NCBI GenBank assembly: GCA_018831265.1
Contig: JAHJCO010000059.1
Location: 1-64,000, forward strand
Direction: 5' to 3'
Source of the DNA: Actinomycetota bacterium
GTDB taxonomy: Bacteria > Actinomycetota > Geothermincolia > Fen-727 > Anoxymicrobiaceae
DNA: 64,000 bases
This document shows, one piece after another, positions 27,047 to 36,117 of the stretch (position 1 is the first letter of the stretch; each line of letters starts with the position of its first letter). The position numbers and the translations under genes are program-made. The notes under the pieces are model-generated. The model ran no database searches. It saw nothing but the letters and a program-made list of their open reading frames with translations, and was not told the DNA's origin.

Positions 27047-29116
27047 ATGGCGGAAGAGTTGATCACACAGTTCAAGGTGACCTACTACGACCATCCGAAG
27101 GCGGGAAAGCTCGCCATCATGACCATGGACAACGGCGCCGACTACAAGAAGCCCAACACCTTCGGCACGGGCGCCCTGGCATCGCTCAACGAGGCGATGG
27201 AAAACCTGGACAAGGATATCAAGGGGCTGCTGCTCACCGGCAAGACGTTCATCTTCTCGGTGGGCGCCAACCTGATGGAGACCACAGACATCACGAAGGC
27301 CGCGGAGGGCGTGGATATCGGCAAGCAGGGCCACGCCGCGTTCAAGCGCATCATGGACCTGGACGTTCCCACTGTCGCGGCTGTCAACGGCGCGGCGATG
27401 GGTGGGGGTGTAGAGATATCGCTGTACTGCGACTACCGCACCATCAGCACCGGGGCGGCCCCCTACGCGCTGCCGGAGTGCTTCCTGGGCCTGGTGCCCG
27501 GGTGGGGCGGTACGCAGCTGGTCCCGCGCCTGGCCGGCGTGGACAACGCGATCACCCTCATCATCAAGAACCCGCTGCAGAACAACCGCATGATAAACGG
27601 CAAGAAGGCGTTCGACATGGGACTGGCGGACGCCATCTACGAGCCGAGGGAGTTCCTCGACGAGTCGATAGCGTTCCTGGCCGGCATCATCACGGGCGAT
27701 GTCAAGGTCGAGCGCAAGGATGCCGACTTCTCCCAGATCAAGGAGCAGGTCGAGGCCGCCCGCGAGTTCGTGAAGGGGCGCGTGCACGGCGGTGCCCTCG
27801 CGCCGTACAGGGCATGCGACCTCATCGAGGGCTCGGCCACCTGGAGCATCGACGAGGGGTTCGATCGTGAGAGCGAGACCCTGGGAGAGCTCATCGTCAG
27901 CAATCAGCTCCGCGCCTCGGTCTACTCGTTCGACCTCACCCAGCGCAGGGCCAAGCAGCAGGTGGGAATCCCCGCCGACGCGCAGGCCCTGCCGGTCAGG
28001 AAGGTCGGCATCATCGGCGCGGGCCTGATGGCCAGCCAGCTCGGTTTCCTGTTCCTGCAGCGCCTTGAGGTGCCCCTGGTCATGAAGGACATCAGCCAGG
28101 AGGTCCTCGACAAGTGCAAAGCGTACATAGACGCACAGCTCGACACGCTCGCCGGTAAGGGCAGGATCGACGCGAACAAGGCGAACTTCCTGAAGACCCT
28201 GGTCACCTACACGCTGGAGGACGAGGGGTTCGCCGGGTGCGACTTCGTGCTGGAGGCCGTCTTCGAGGAGATGGGGATCAAGCAGAAGGTGTTCGCGGCG
28301 GCGGAGAAGGTCATCGGCGACACCGCCATCCTTGCCACCAACACCTCCTCGCTCTCGATCACCGAGATGGCGTCCAAGCTGCAGCACCCCGAGCGCGTGG
28401 TGGGCTTCCACTTCTTCAACCCCGTGGCGGTCCTGCCGCTGCTCGAGATCATCCGGGGCGAGAAGACCAACGACGTCACGATGGCCACCGCGGGCGCGGT
28501 CGCCAAGAAGATCAGGAAGACCATCGTGGTCATGAAGGACGCGCCCGGTTTCCTGGTCAACAGGCTGCTCATCCGCAACATGGTGACCTGCGGAGACATA
28601 GTGGACGGCTCCAACACCCCGCAGGAGGTGGACGAGGCGCTGGTGGAGCTCGGGCTCCCGATGGCCCCGTTCGACCTGCTCGCGCTGGTCGGGCCCGCGG
28701 TGGCGACACATGCCACCGAAACCCTGGCCGCAGCGTTCCCCGAGCGCTACCACGTCAGCGAGAACATGAAGAAGATGGTGGAGATGAAGAAGGGCGGCAT
28801 CTACCTGCCCATGACCAAGGAGATCGACCCCGAGCTCGCCGAGGTGTGGGTCAAGGACGAGAGCAAGGCCAAGCTGTCGGCCGACGAGATACGGACCGCG
28901 GTCATGGAGGGCCTGGCCGATGAGGCGAGGCGGATCCTGGACGACGGCGTCGTTGCGGAGCCGCAGGACATAGACACCGGACTCATCATGGGCGCGGGGT
29001 ACCCGTTCTTCATGGGCGGGCTGACCCGGTACCTGGACCAGACCGGCATCAGCGAGAAGGTGAACGGCAAGCCGTTCCTGAGCGAGGAGGAGTACCTGGC
29101 TTACATGAAGCGGTAA
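27047..29116 (+). CDS. fadB: Enoyl-CoA hydratase / 3-hydroxyacyl-CoA dehydrogenase (FadB-like)
   Basis: 689 residues. The hydratase/isomerase half (1-290) has VGANLMETT for the oxyanion hole, NGAAMGGGVE, and the catalytic Glu region PECFLGLVPGWGGTQ. The dehydrogenase half begins with KVGIIGAGLMASQ (NAD loop, with Ala in place of the final Gly), continues with NTSSLSITEMA and the HFFNP signature, and ends with a 3HCDH C-terminal region. It performs hydration and oxidation of enoyl-CoA, feeding the thiolase just upstream. ATG 27047 has AAAGGAGG. The arrangement suggests use of fatty acids as carbon source or ketone degradation. A terminator follows. Confidence 0.92.
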   Translation: MAEELITQFKVTYYDHPKAGKLAIMTMDNGADYKKPNTFGTGALASLNEAMENLDKDIKGLLLTGKTFIFSVGANLMETTDITKAAEGVDIGKQGHAAFKRIMDLDVPTVAAVNGAAMGGGVEISLYCDYRTISTGAAPYALPECFLGLVPGWGGTQLVPRLAGVDNAITLIIKNPLQNNRMINGKKAFDMGLADAIYEPREFLDESIAFLAGIITGDVKVERKDADFSQIKEQVEAAREFVKGRVHGGALAPYRACDLIEGSATWSIDEGFDRESETLGELIVSNQLRASVYSFDLTQRRAKQQVGIPADAQALPVRKVGIIGAGLMASQLGFLFLQRLEVPLVMKDISQEVLDKCKAYIDAQLDTLAGKGRIDANKANFLKTLVTYTLEDEGFAGCDFVLEAVFEEMGIKQKVFAAAEKVIGDTAILATNTSSLSITEMASKLQHPERVVGFHFFNPVAVLPLLEIIRGEKTNDVTMATAGAVAKKIRKTIVVMKDAPGFLVNRLLIRNMVTCGDIVDGSNTPQEVDEALVELGLPMAPFDLLALVGPAVATHATETLAAAFPERYHVSENMKKMVEMKKGGIYLPMTKEIDPELAEVWVKDESKAKLSADEIRTAVMEGLADEARRILDDGVVAEPQDIDTGLIMGAGYPFFMGGLTRYLDQTGISEKVNGKPFLSEEEYLAYMKR

Positions 29117-29140
29117 GCGGGCTACGCATACGAGATCGAA

Positions 29141-29164
29141 GAGCCGCGCCCCCGGGCGCGGCTC
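29141..29164 (+). terminator. Terminator after the fadAB pair
   Basis: GAGCCGCGCC (29141-29150), CCCG loop, GGCGCGGCTC (29155-29164), followed by TCTCGTTGG. A perfect 10-bp GC stem located 25 bases after the stop codon. Confidence 0.8.
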
Positions 29165-29332
29165 TCTCGTTGGCGTAAAGTGAGCGGTGCCATCGGTCGA
29201 TATTAACTGCGTCCGAGGGTGGGTGGCACGATTCAGAGCAGGTGCGAGGCAACCCACATCCTGATGCGCCCCCAATCCAGGGGTTTGAGATGCCGGCGCC
29301 CGGAGAAGCCCGGGCCGGGAAAAGGAGGGATT

Positions 29333-30136
29333 ATGAGGAAGAGAATGGTTCCCGCCATGGTCGTGCTCCTGCTTCTCCTTCTGGGCGTCACGTGGGTGCT
29401 GGCCGGTTGCGGCAGCACGACCAGCAACAAGACCATCTCTGACGCGGCCGAGAAGCAGATCGCCGCGGCCAACGCGGCTCTGGAGGACGCCAAGGCGAAG
29501 GGAGTCCAGGTCTCCGAGGACGATACCAAGCTGATCACCACGGCACAGGGCGAGCTGGATAGCGCTCCGGTCCAGGCTCTCATCGACGCGACAATCGCCA
29601 CGGCCCGTATCGAGGACGACGTCAAGGACGCGTTCGCGGTGGCTCAAGGGACCTACAACACCGCGCTTGGAGCGGCGAAGACCGTGATCGCGGCCGCGCC
29701 CGCGGGTACCGACCTGGTCCAGGCGAACCAGTCCGTTGCCAATGCCGAGGCCAAGGCGACCGCGGCCAAGACCATTCCCGACTGGTACAACGCGACCGAC
29801 GGCCCGATCTACTGGGCGAACCTGGCCGCGCAGCAGGCCGCCTCCGCCGCGAACGCGCGGGCCGTGGCGCTGGGCCAGCAGCAGGGCGTGGCGCAGGAGG
29901 CCAAGGCGATGTCCGGATACATCGGCCAGGTCATCTCCGGCATCGACACCTGGCTCAAGGGTAAGAACTACGACCCGTCGACGTTCACGGTGGGCGTCAC
30001 CAAGGTGAGCCAGGATGGCTCCACAATCACAGCGGTGGCGGCGCCCAGCCAGCCCATGCCGGGCCAGCCACAGGTCTTCACCTTCATCTTCACCTACAAG
30101 AACGGCCAGTTCGTGATCACCTCGAGCCCGCAGTAG
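29333..30136 (+). CDS. Secreted lipoprotein with helical Ala-rich repeats
   Basis: 267 residues from ATG 29333 (AAAGGAGGGA site). A lipoprotein signal ends in the lipobox LAGC (Cys near 26), so it is probably attached to the outer face of the membrane. Residues 40-200 are a low-complexity helical region rich in Ala, Lys, Asp and Glu (AANAALEDAKAKG, SVANAEAKATAAK) suggestive of coiled coils. The last 65 residues (VGVTKVSQDGSTITAVAAP through FIFTYKNGQFVITSS) form a beta-domain. No enzyme motif. Flanked by terminators on both sides, so it is a single-gene unit. Family not recognised. Confidence 0.75.
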   Translation: MRKRMVPAMVVLLLLLLGVTWVLAGCGSTTSNKTISDAAEKQIAAANAALEDAKAKGVQVSEDDTKLITTAQGELDSAPVQALIDATIATARIEDDVKDAFAVAQGTYNTALGAAKTVIAAAPAGTDLVQANQSVANAEAKATAAKTIPDWYNATDGPIYWANLAAQQAASAANARAVALGQQQGVAQEAKAMSGYIGQVISGIDTWLKGKNYDPSTFTVGVTKVSQDGSTITAVAAPSQPMPGQPQVFTFIFTYKNGQFVITSSPQ

Positions 30137-30161
30137 GGGCAGGAGATGATGGAATGAGAAA

Positions 30162-30183
30162 GGCGGGAGCCCCGGCTCCCGCC
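30162..30183 (+). terminator. Terminator after the lipoprotein gene
   Basis: GGCGGGAGCC (30162-30171) and GGCTCCCGCC (30174-30183) with a 2-4-base loop, followed by TTGTCTC, 26 bases past the stop. Confidence 0.8.
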
Positions 30184-30197
30184 TTGTCTCACGTCAT

Positions 30198-30225
30198 AGG
30201 ACTTCTGTAAACGCAGACGTATAAT
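30198..30225 (+). promoter_or_regulatory. Candidate promoter of the metallophosphoesterase gene
   Basis: TATAAT at 30220-30225 with a weak -35 (AGGACT, 30198-30203) 16 bases upstream. The predicted transcript would begin just before the palindrome at 30238. Confidence 0.4.
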
Positions 30226-30237
30226 CGGGCCGAAGTT

Positions 30238-30264
30238 GTGCAAAAGTGCCTGACCCTTTTGCAC
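30238..30264. repeat. Palindromic element, TTTTGC family, copy 1
   Basis: GTGCAAAA (30238-30245), loop GTGCCTGACCC, TTTTGCAC (30257-30264). The loop is the complement of GGGTCAGGCAC, the head found in other families. It is located in the 5' leader of the next gene, 24 bases before its start. Confidence 0.8.
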
Positions 30265-30288
30265 ATTGCATCTCGGGGGGAGGAAACG

Positions 30289-33200
30289 ATGAAGAAGACC
30301 CTGTCCTTGTTCCTGGCCGCCGCGCTTGCCGCGGGGATGCTCTCGGGCCTGCTGCTCCTGGCCCCGCCGGCCGTCCGGGCCGCGGTCCCGATCAACCGCA
30401 ACCTGATAAAGAACGTCATCTACCCCACGCTGGGGTACCCCGCGATCGTGAGATGCGGGAGGACGCTCACGATCGAGTTCGACCCCAGGGACCAGGACTG
30501 GAGCCAGGCACTGCCCCACCTCACCGACTTCGAGGTGAGTGTGACCACCACAAACAGCGCCTATCCCCTCACCAGCACGCTCCCGGTCGAGGAGTACACG
30601 GTCGGGTTCAGTACTCACTGGCCCGAGTACTCGCAGTCCGCCAACCCCAGGGCCCAGGTCTACCTGGTGACGGTCAACGTCCCGGAGGCCGTTCCCCTTC
30701 ACCTGCACGACCTGACCGTGAGCGCCCTGATGCCCGGCGGCGGCATCACCGACTCCCAGCCCCACGCGATCCAGACAGTGGAGCAGTACAAGGACGACTT
30801 CACCTTCGCCCAGTTGACGGACATCCATGTCTGGGGCCCCGAGGCGGCCTACCCGGGTTCGTACTCCGCCCACGAGCGTAACTACCGCCACCAGAACTAC
30901 AGCGAAGCCGACGGCTACGGGGCGACCTACTACCACAAGGCCATTGGGCAGATGAACAGGGCCGAGCCGGACTTCCTCGTCTACACCGGCGACTTCGACT
31001 TCTCCCAGAAGTGGCTATACAAGCAGAACTACGCAGACTTCAACGCGTACAAGAACTCTCCCTGGAACGGGAAGTACTACGAGCCCTGGTTCGAGATGGA
31101 CTGGTTCTACGCCGAGACCCTCAAGCTGAACGTGCCGGTCTTCATGGTGCTCGGCAACCACGACTCATACGCGCGCTACGACCTGTTCAACCTCAACCTC
31201 GAGGAGGACTACATGGCCTCCTGGCGCAACCTCTTCGGGCCGCAGTACTACTCGTTCGACTACGGGCCGGACTACCACTTCACCTCGGTCAACACCATGG
31301 ACTGGACCTCCGGGCAGAGGAACCTCCACTGGGGCATCCCCAACGTCATCCTGGTGCCCGGCAAGTGGCAGGGCCAGGTGGGCGCGGGCGGCGACCCGTT
31401 CCAGGCCGGCTGGTCGCAGGCCCGTGAGGACGCCATCAACGAGGACAACTTCACCAACCAGCTGCTGTGGGCCAAGCAGGACCTTCAGGCGCACCCGGCG
31501 GTCAAGATGCGCACCATGCTCATGCACTGCGACCCCTGGAAGCTCAACGGCTCGGGGAGCATGTTCGATGACGCTACCATGTTCGGGTTGATACCCATGG
31601 GAGGGAAGGGAGCCGGCCGGCTCGCGCTGGTCAAGCTCGCCCGCGAGAACAACGTGGCCATCGTGCTCTCGGGGCACGACCACTCCGACTCCTACGGGTC
31701 CATACCCTGGGAGCTCGGCGGCGGTACCGTGCAGTTCGTGAACACCACATCCACCATGTTCCAGGACGGAGACGGGCAGGACATGTGGTTCTACCCCGGC
31801 TACCGGTTCGTCCACGTGAACGACGGCGACGTGGTCAACTTCTACTACGAGCTGGACGGCGACGAGGGCGGCAACCCGCTGCAATGGTCGTGGCCGTTCT
31901 ACAAGGGGACGGTCGTGGGAGGCCCCAACAACTTCGCGAACCTGGTGGATCCGGCCATCGGGACGGCCTGGAACCCGCAGCCGGGTACCGCCGAGACGGT
32001 CGAGTGCACGATAACCAACAACCTCACGGGCTACCAGGTAGCCCCCGGCGACTGGAGCGGCGACCTGGACGGCGCGTTCATGGAGTTCCCCATGCCGTAC
32101 CTGACCGGCGGCTACTACTACACGGTCACCAACGGGACCTTCGGGGAGGTCTTCGACAACGCCGCGCCGGACCACAGGACCTACGCGGTGACGACCGACG
32201 TGGACCATGCGCCGAACGAGAGCACACCGACCGTCGAGACCGTGACGGTGGCAAAGAGCGCGATGCCTGATACCGATCAGCCGACCTGCGCCACATTCCA
32301 GATAGACGGCGGGGCGGGCTCGACGAGCGATGTGGACGTGACGCTCACCAACGACGCGGTGGACCCGGGCGGCTCCGGGCTGCTGGACATGAAGATCTGG
32401 AACGACGGGTCATCTGAGGCGTCCGCGGTCTGGCAGCGCTACGAGGCGAGCACCTCCTGGGAGCTGCGACACCTGGCGGGCCTGCGTACCGTCAATATAC
32501 GGTTCCGCGACCGCGCCATGCCGGGCAACGTGTCCGACGTCTACCAGGCGAGCATCACCCTCGTGGGGAGCGCGCCGGCGATAACCGGGGTGACCCCCGG
32601 GGCGGCGCGAGTGGGCGAACAGGTCGTCATAGACGGGACGGACTTCGGGGCCCCCCAGACCCCCGAGGACCGGGTCACCTTCAACGGCATCAGCGCCGGC
32701 ATCGTGGACTGGACGGATACCAGGATCACCTGCGTGGTGCCTCTGGGTGCCTGCACCGGTGAGGTGACCGTGGTCACCGACGCTGGCAGCGCGAGCGCGG
32801 AGTTCCACGTGATACCGGTCATCGACTCGATCGACCCGGACTACGGCTACAACACCGGCTCCGTGCACATCGACAACCTCGAGGGGACCGGCTTCTACGA
32901 GAGCGGGACCTTCCCCGACGTGAAGCTGACCAACGGCACGGACGACATCTTCGCGACGAACGTGCAGGTCGTCTCACCGCAGAGCATCACCTGCGACTTC
33001 GACCTGACGGGCGCGACCGTCGGCTGGTACAACGTGGTGGTCCAGAACGAGGACGGGTACGGTGACACGCTGGAGGGCGGCTTCAAGGTGGACTGGCCGC
33101 CGCCGACCGTGACCGGGATCGCGCCGGACAGCGGCGTGAACGTGGGCACGATCGATATCACGGACCTCGCGGGGACTGAGTTCCGAGCGGGGATGCGGGC

Positions 33201-35151
33201 CTGGCTCATCAGGGGCGCGACCGAGGTCGAGGCCACCAGCGTGGTGGTGGGGTCCGCGACGCACGCCACCTGCACCTTCGACCTGACCGGGCTCGAGGCG
33301 GGCAAGTGGGACGTCTACGTGCAGAACGACGACGGGGAGGGCGGAACGCTCGCCGAGGGGTTCACGGTCGAGAACCCCGCCCCGACGGTCACCGGGATCA
33401 ACCCGTCATCCGGTTTCGTCGGCGACGTGGTCGACATCACGAATCTGGCGGGGACGGCCTTCAGGGCCGGCGCGACGGTGAAGCTCACCAGGACCGGGCA
33501 TGCGGACATCGCCGCGACGAACGTCAACGTCGTCTCGGGAACGCAGATAACCTGCAGGTTCGACCTGACGGGTGCGGCCACCGGGCAGTGGAACGTGGTC
33601 GTCACCAACGACGACTCCAAGAGCGGAACGCTCGCCGGAGGCTTCGAGGTCCGGTGGTCCAGCGCGCACATAGACTCCCTGTCGGCGAGCACGGGCAAGC
33701 CGGGAGACGTGCTGACGATCACGGGCAGCAACTTCGGCTCGCCCCAGGGGGGCTCCTACGTCGCCTTCGGAGGGGTCCGGGCGACCTCGTACTCCCAGTG
33801 GACCGGCGGGCAGGTCAAGGTCGCGGTGCCCCCCGGCGTGGGTGGGGACTGCCAGGTGACCGTCCACTCGACCCAGTGGGGCGTCTCCAACGCGGTCCCG
33901 TTCGAGGTGCGCCAGCCTGCCTGGTACCTGGCCGAGGGCTCGACGGCCTGGGGGTTCGACACGTACGTGAGCATAGAGAACCCGAACAACGAGAGCGTCA
34001 CGGTCGACGTGACGTACATGACCCCCACGGGCGCCGTCGACGGCGGGGCCTTCGGCATCAAGTCGGAGAGCCAGATGCAGATAAACCCGGGCGCGGTCCT
34101 GCCTTCCTCCGACTTCTCAACGAAGGTGGAATGCCGCGAAGGCCTGGACATCTCCGTCGATAGGACCATGTCCTGGAACGGCGGGATAGAGGGGCACAAC
34201 TCCATCGGCGTCAACAGCCCGCAGAACGCCTGGTACTTCCCGGAGGGGTGCAGCGCCTTCGGGTTCGAGACGTGGCTTCTCATCCAGAACCCGAACCCGG
34301 CGGACGCAAGCTGCCAGGTGACCTACATGATAGAGGGAGCGGCGCCGGTGACGCTGACCAAGGTGGTGCCCGCGAACTCGCGCGCCTCATACGGCATGGC
34401 CGACGACATCGGGGCGCAGAACGCCTCGATCCTGGTCGAGAGCGACCTGCCGGTCATCCCGGAGCGCTCGATGTACCGAGACGCGCGCCGGGAGGGTCAC
34501 GACTCCATCGGCGCGACGGCGCCCGCGACGGACTTCTACCTGGCTGAGGGGAGCACCAACTGGGGCTTCACCACCTACGTGCTGGTGCAGAACCCGAACG
34601 CCGCCGACGCGCAGGTCACGCTCACCTACATGACGCCGGAGGGCCCGCTGCCGCAGGCACCGTTCACCATGCCCGCGAACTCGCGGCAGACAGTGGAGGT
34701 GAACGCGGCCGTGCCGGGCAGGGACCTCTCCACGCTGGTCCACGCCGACGTGCCGATCGTGGCCGAGCGCGCCATGTACTGGGACAACGGGACCGGGCAG
34801 GCGTGCCACGACTCGATAGGGATCGCGAGACCGCACATGGAGTTCTTCCTGCCCGACGGACAGACGTCCGACGGGGTCGAGACCTGGACGCTGGTGCAGA
34901 ACCCGAACGACGTTCCGGTCAAGGTCGAGGTGACCTACATGACCGACGACGGGAGCGGGAACAGGGTGACGGACGCGACCGTGCCGGCCAACTCCCGGGT
35001 GACCTTCAACATGGCGTCGCTGGTCGACAACAGCCGCGCCGCCGTGCGCGTGGTGAGTAAGACGGCGGGAAAGCCGATCATCGTCGAGCGCTCGATGTAC
35101 TGGAACAACCGCGGAGCGGGAACGGACACGATCGGCAGCTTTGCCGATTAG
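30289..35151 (+). CDS. Giant secreted metallophosphoesterase with TIG domains and WYLAEGS repeats
   Basis: 1620 residues from ATG 30289 (GGGGGGAGGAAAC site). Signal peptide 1-31. A calcineurin-like phosphoesterase domain spans about 165-540: D-x-H in QLTDIHVWG (about 173), GD in YTGDFDF (about 232), GNHD (about 289), an H in LMHCDPW, and GHDH (about 462), so all metal ligands appear present. A cadherin/Ig-like linker follows, then about five IPT/TIG domains (762-1205; e.g. ITGVTPGAARVGEQVVIDG, PTVTGINPSSGFVGD). Residues 1210-1620 are five or so DUF5719-like repeats beginning WYLAEGSTAWGF and ending VERSMYW. Extracellular; it probably scavenges phosphate from nucleotides or phosphodiesters while held at the surface. 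Confidence 0.87.
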   Translation: MKKTLSLFLAAALAAGMLSGLLLLAPPAVRAAVPINRNLIKNVIYPTLGYPAIVRCGRTLTIEFDPRDQDWSQALPHLTDFEVSVTTTNSAYPLTSTLPVEEYTVGFSTHWPEYSQSANPRAQVYLVTVNVPEAVPLHLHDLTVSALMPGGGITDSQPHAIQTVEQYKDDFTFAQLTDIHVWGPEAAYPGSYSAHERNYRHQNYSEADGYGATYYHKAIGQMNRAEPDFLVYTGDFDFSQKWLYKQNYADFNAYKNSPWNGKYYEPWFEMDWFYAETLKLNVPVFMVLGNHDSYARYDLFNLNLEEDYMASWRNLFGPQYYSFDYGPDYHFTSVNTMDWTSGQRNLHWGIPNVILVPGKWQGQVGAGGDPFQAGWSQAREDAINEDNFTNQLLWAKQDLQAHPAVKMRTMLMHCDPWKLNGSGSMFDDATMFGLIPMGGKGAGRLALVKLARENNVAIVLSGHDHSDSYGSIPWELGGGTVQFVNTTSTMFQDGDGQDMWFYPGYRFVHVNDGDVVNFYYELDGDEGGNPLQWSWPFYKGTVVGGPNNFANLVDPAIGTAWNPQPGTAETVECTITNNLTGYQVAPGDWSGDLDGAFMEFPMPYLTGGYYYTVTNGTFGEVFDNAAPDHRTYAVTTDVDHAPNESTPTVETVTVAKSAMPDTDQPTCATFQIDGGAGSTSDVDVTLTNDAVDPGGSGLLDMKIWNDGSSEASAVWQRYEASTSWELRHLAGLRTVNIRFRDRAMPGNVSDVYQASITLVGSAPAITGVTPGAARVGEQVVIDGTDFGAPQTPEDRVTFNGISAGIVDWTDTRITCVVPLGACTGEVTVVTDAGSASAEFHVIPVIDSIDPDYGYNTGSVHIDNLEGTGFYESGTFPDVKLTNGTDDIFATNVQVVSPQSITCDFDLTGATVGWYNVVVQNEDGYGDTLEGGFKVDWPPPTVTGIAPDSGVNVGTIDITDLAGTEFRAGMRAWLIRGATEVEATSVVVGSATHATCTFDLTGLEAGKWDVYVQNDDGEGGTLAEGFTVENPAPTVTGINPSSGFVGDVVDITNLAGTAFRAGATVKLTRTGHADIAATNVNVVSGTQITCRFDLTGAATGQWNVVVTNDDSKSGTLAGGFEVRWSSAHIDSLSASTGKPGDVLTITGSNFGSPQGGSYVAFGGVRATSYSQWTGGQVKVAVPPGVGGDCQVTVHSTQWGVSNAVPFEVRQPAWYLAEGSTAWGFDTYVSIENPNNESVTVDVTYMTPTGAVDGGAFGIKSESQMQINPGAVLPSSDFSTKVECREGLDISVDRTMSWNGGIEGHNSIGVNSPQNAWYFPEGCSAFGFETWLLIQNPNPADASCQVTYMIEGAAPVTLTKVVPANSRASYGMADDIGAQNASILVESDLPVIPERSMYRDARREGHDSIGATAPATDFYLAEGSTNWGFTTYVLVQNPNAADAQVTLTYMTPEGPLPQAPFTMPANSRQTVEVNAAVPGRDLSTLVHADVPIVAERAMYWDNGTGQACHDSIGIARPHMEFFLPDGQTSDGVETWTLVQNPNDVPVKVEVTYMTDDGSGNRVTDATVPANSRVTFNMASLVDNSRAAVRVVSKTAGKPIIVERSMYWNNRGAGTDTIGSFAD

Positions 35152-35155
35152 CAAA

Positions 35156-35309
35156 GGGGTCAGGCTCAATTCAATGTCAGCTTCAATGCTGGACTGGCCA
35201 GGGTTCCTGCGCTGTAAATGTAGGTCTATCAAGTGGAACCGTAGCGTGGTGCGAGCCGATTTGGGGAAGAACTGACCTGGCTGGTGTGACTTGAATTGTG
35301 CCTGACCCC
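35156..35309. repeat. REPIN-like pair, GGGGTCAGGCAC-AATTCAA family, copy 2
   Basis: Arms 35156-35174 (GGGGTCAGGCTCAATTCAA) and 35291-35309 (complement GGGGTCAGGCACAATTCAA) differ by one base. The right arm continues as AGTCAC, like the element at 18373. The 116-base spacer contains the dispersed element at 35234-35257. Confidence 0.8.
35234..35257 (+). repeat. 24-base dispersed repeat, copy 2
   Basis: TGGAACCGTAGCGTGG plus TGCGAGCC, identical to the complement of 2611-2634 except for one base. Here the repeat lies within the spacer of a palindromic element, while the first copy stands free. Confidence 0.6.
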
Positions 35310-35343
35310 TGGCCTAGTCACTTTGTGGCCGCTCAATGAACAT

Positions 35344-35366
35344 GGGACTTCAGTCCCGGTGAGCGT
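35344..35366 (+). repeat. Half copy of the ACTTCAGT repeat
   Basis: GGGACTTCAGTCCCGGTGAGC matches the left part of the full copies at 36041 and 36510; the right arm (ACTGAAGTCC) is missing. Confidence 0.6.
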
Positions 35367-35381
35367 CCCGCCCCGAGGGAC

Positions 35382-35651
35382 TCAGGGATTCCTGAGGGTT
35401 TCGTCGTGTGGCCCGATGTTTCTGAGTATGAGTTGACCTTCTTCGGCCCCGCGCTGCCAGGTGAAGCGGATGTTCATGTTGACGGAGCTTTCCCAGATCG
35501 CTGTGGTTCCCCTGACTCGCTTCGAACGAAGCGATGGGTGCGAGGGGTCTTTCCTGAAGAGTCGGACCTTCTGGTCGGTGGATTTCCTGTCCTCCGGCGA
35601 GAGCTTCTTGAACTGTTTCTTGAACCGGTCGGTATAGTCGATCGTTACCAG
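35382..35651 (-). CDS. RelE/ParE-superfamily toxin with a non-standard start
   Basis: About 89 residues. There is no ATG, GTG or TTG between the upstream in-frame stop and the first domain residue; the frame can begin at CTG 35651 (or GTA 35648), with GGAG 10 bases before. The protein reads VTIDYTDRFKKQFKKLSPEDRKS, DPSHPSLRSKRVRGTTAIWESS, NMNIRFTW and LILRNIGPHDETLRNP, the usual layout of a RelE/HigB/YafQ-like mRNA interferase (an R-x-x-x-x at the helix, then the final R and H/D catalytic residues). The start codons overlap the 3' end of the AbrB-type antitoxin gene upstream in the operon. Alternative: an inactive toxin whose start codon was lost. Confidence 0.75.
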   Translation of the reverse strand: MVTIDYTDRFKKQFKKLSPEDRKSTDQKVRLFRKDPSHPSLRSKRVRGTTAIWESSVNMNIRFTWQRGAEEGQLILRNIGPHDETLRNP

Positions 35652-35950
35652 TTCTTCATCTCCTCGAGGAGACTGTCAGACTCCATTCGCGTCAGCCTGC
35701 CGGCCGCGATATCGGAATCCGCTTCCCGCTCGCCCTCCTGCCAGTCAGGGGTCCAGAACCAGGCCTGCTCCTTGTCTATCGACACCTGCTGATGCACTAT
35801 GATGGTCCCCGTGCTTGCGTCGGCCTCAATCCTTACCTGCTCGCCCGAGCCGAGACCGAGGGCCTTCCGTATCCTGGCGGGAATAGTGATGCATCCCCGG
35901 GAATCGACCTTCGCGAATCCTTCAAGTATTGTCTCAGGCAACTGTGACAC
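35645..35950 (-). CDS. AbrB/MazE-type antitoxin paired with the RelE-like toxin
   Basis: 101 residues. The N-terminal swapped-hairpin DNA-binding domain is clear in VDSRGCITIPARIRKALGLGSGEQVRI. The C-terminal half (FWTPDWQEGEREADSDIAAGRLTRMESDSLLEEMKNW; quoted in parts below the limit: FWTPDWQEGER, EADSDIAAGRL) is the toxin-binding tail typical of AbrB-like antitoxins next to RelE/HigB toxins. It neutralises the toxin and represses its own operon. The antitoxin precedes the toxin by an overlap of a few bases, so translation of the two is coupled. No promoter motif was seen. Confidence 0.88.
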   Translation of the reverse strand: MSQLPETILEGFAKVDSRGCITIPARIRKALGLGSGEQVRIEADASTGTIIVHQQVSIDKEQAWFWTPDWQEGEREADSDIAAGRLTRMESDSLLEEMKNW

Positions 35951-36040
35951 CCCTTTTCGAGAAACCGTTCTCGCACACTACAATACGCTCGAACGGATAA
36001 TTTGTAAATCCGGAATTCCGCATTTCCGTACCCATGACGA

Positions 36041-36100
36041 TTGGGCCGGGACTTCAGTCCCGGGAACGCATCGCGACGGCGGACTGAAGTCCGCCCCCAA
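36041..36100 (+). repeat. ACTTCAGT repeat, full copy 1
   Basis: 60 bases beginning TTGGGCCGGGACTTCAGTCC and ending GACTGAAGTCCGCCCCCAA. It comprises two hairpins, CCGGGACTTCAGTCCCGG and GGCGGACTGAAGTCCGCC, joined by a short variable spacer. It is the left of two near-identical direct copies bordering the DUF3795 gene. Confidence 0.8.
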
Positions 36101-36117
36101 GACTTGATTGTCGCGTA

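Larger units (their letters stand above)
35152..35381. other. Intergenic region filled with repeats
   Basis: Between the metallophosphoesterase gene and the toxin gene. It holds a pair of inverted GGGGTCAGGC arms, a copy of the 24-base dispersed element and one half of an ACTTCAGT-type repeat. No coding frame of interest. Confidence 0.5.

Noticed and set aside
26996..29647. 883-codon frame antisense to the fadB-like gene
   Set aside because: Shadow of the real gene; no start signals and no recognisable domain.
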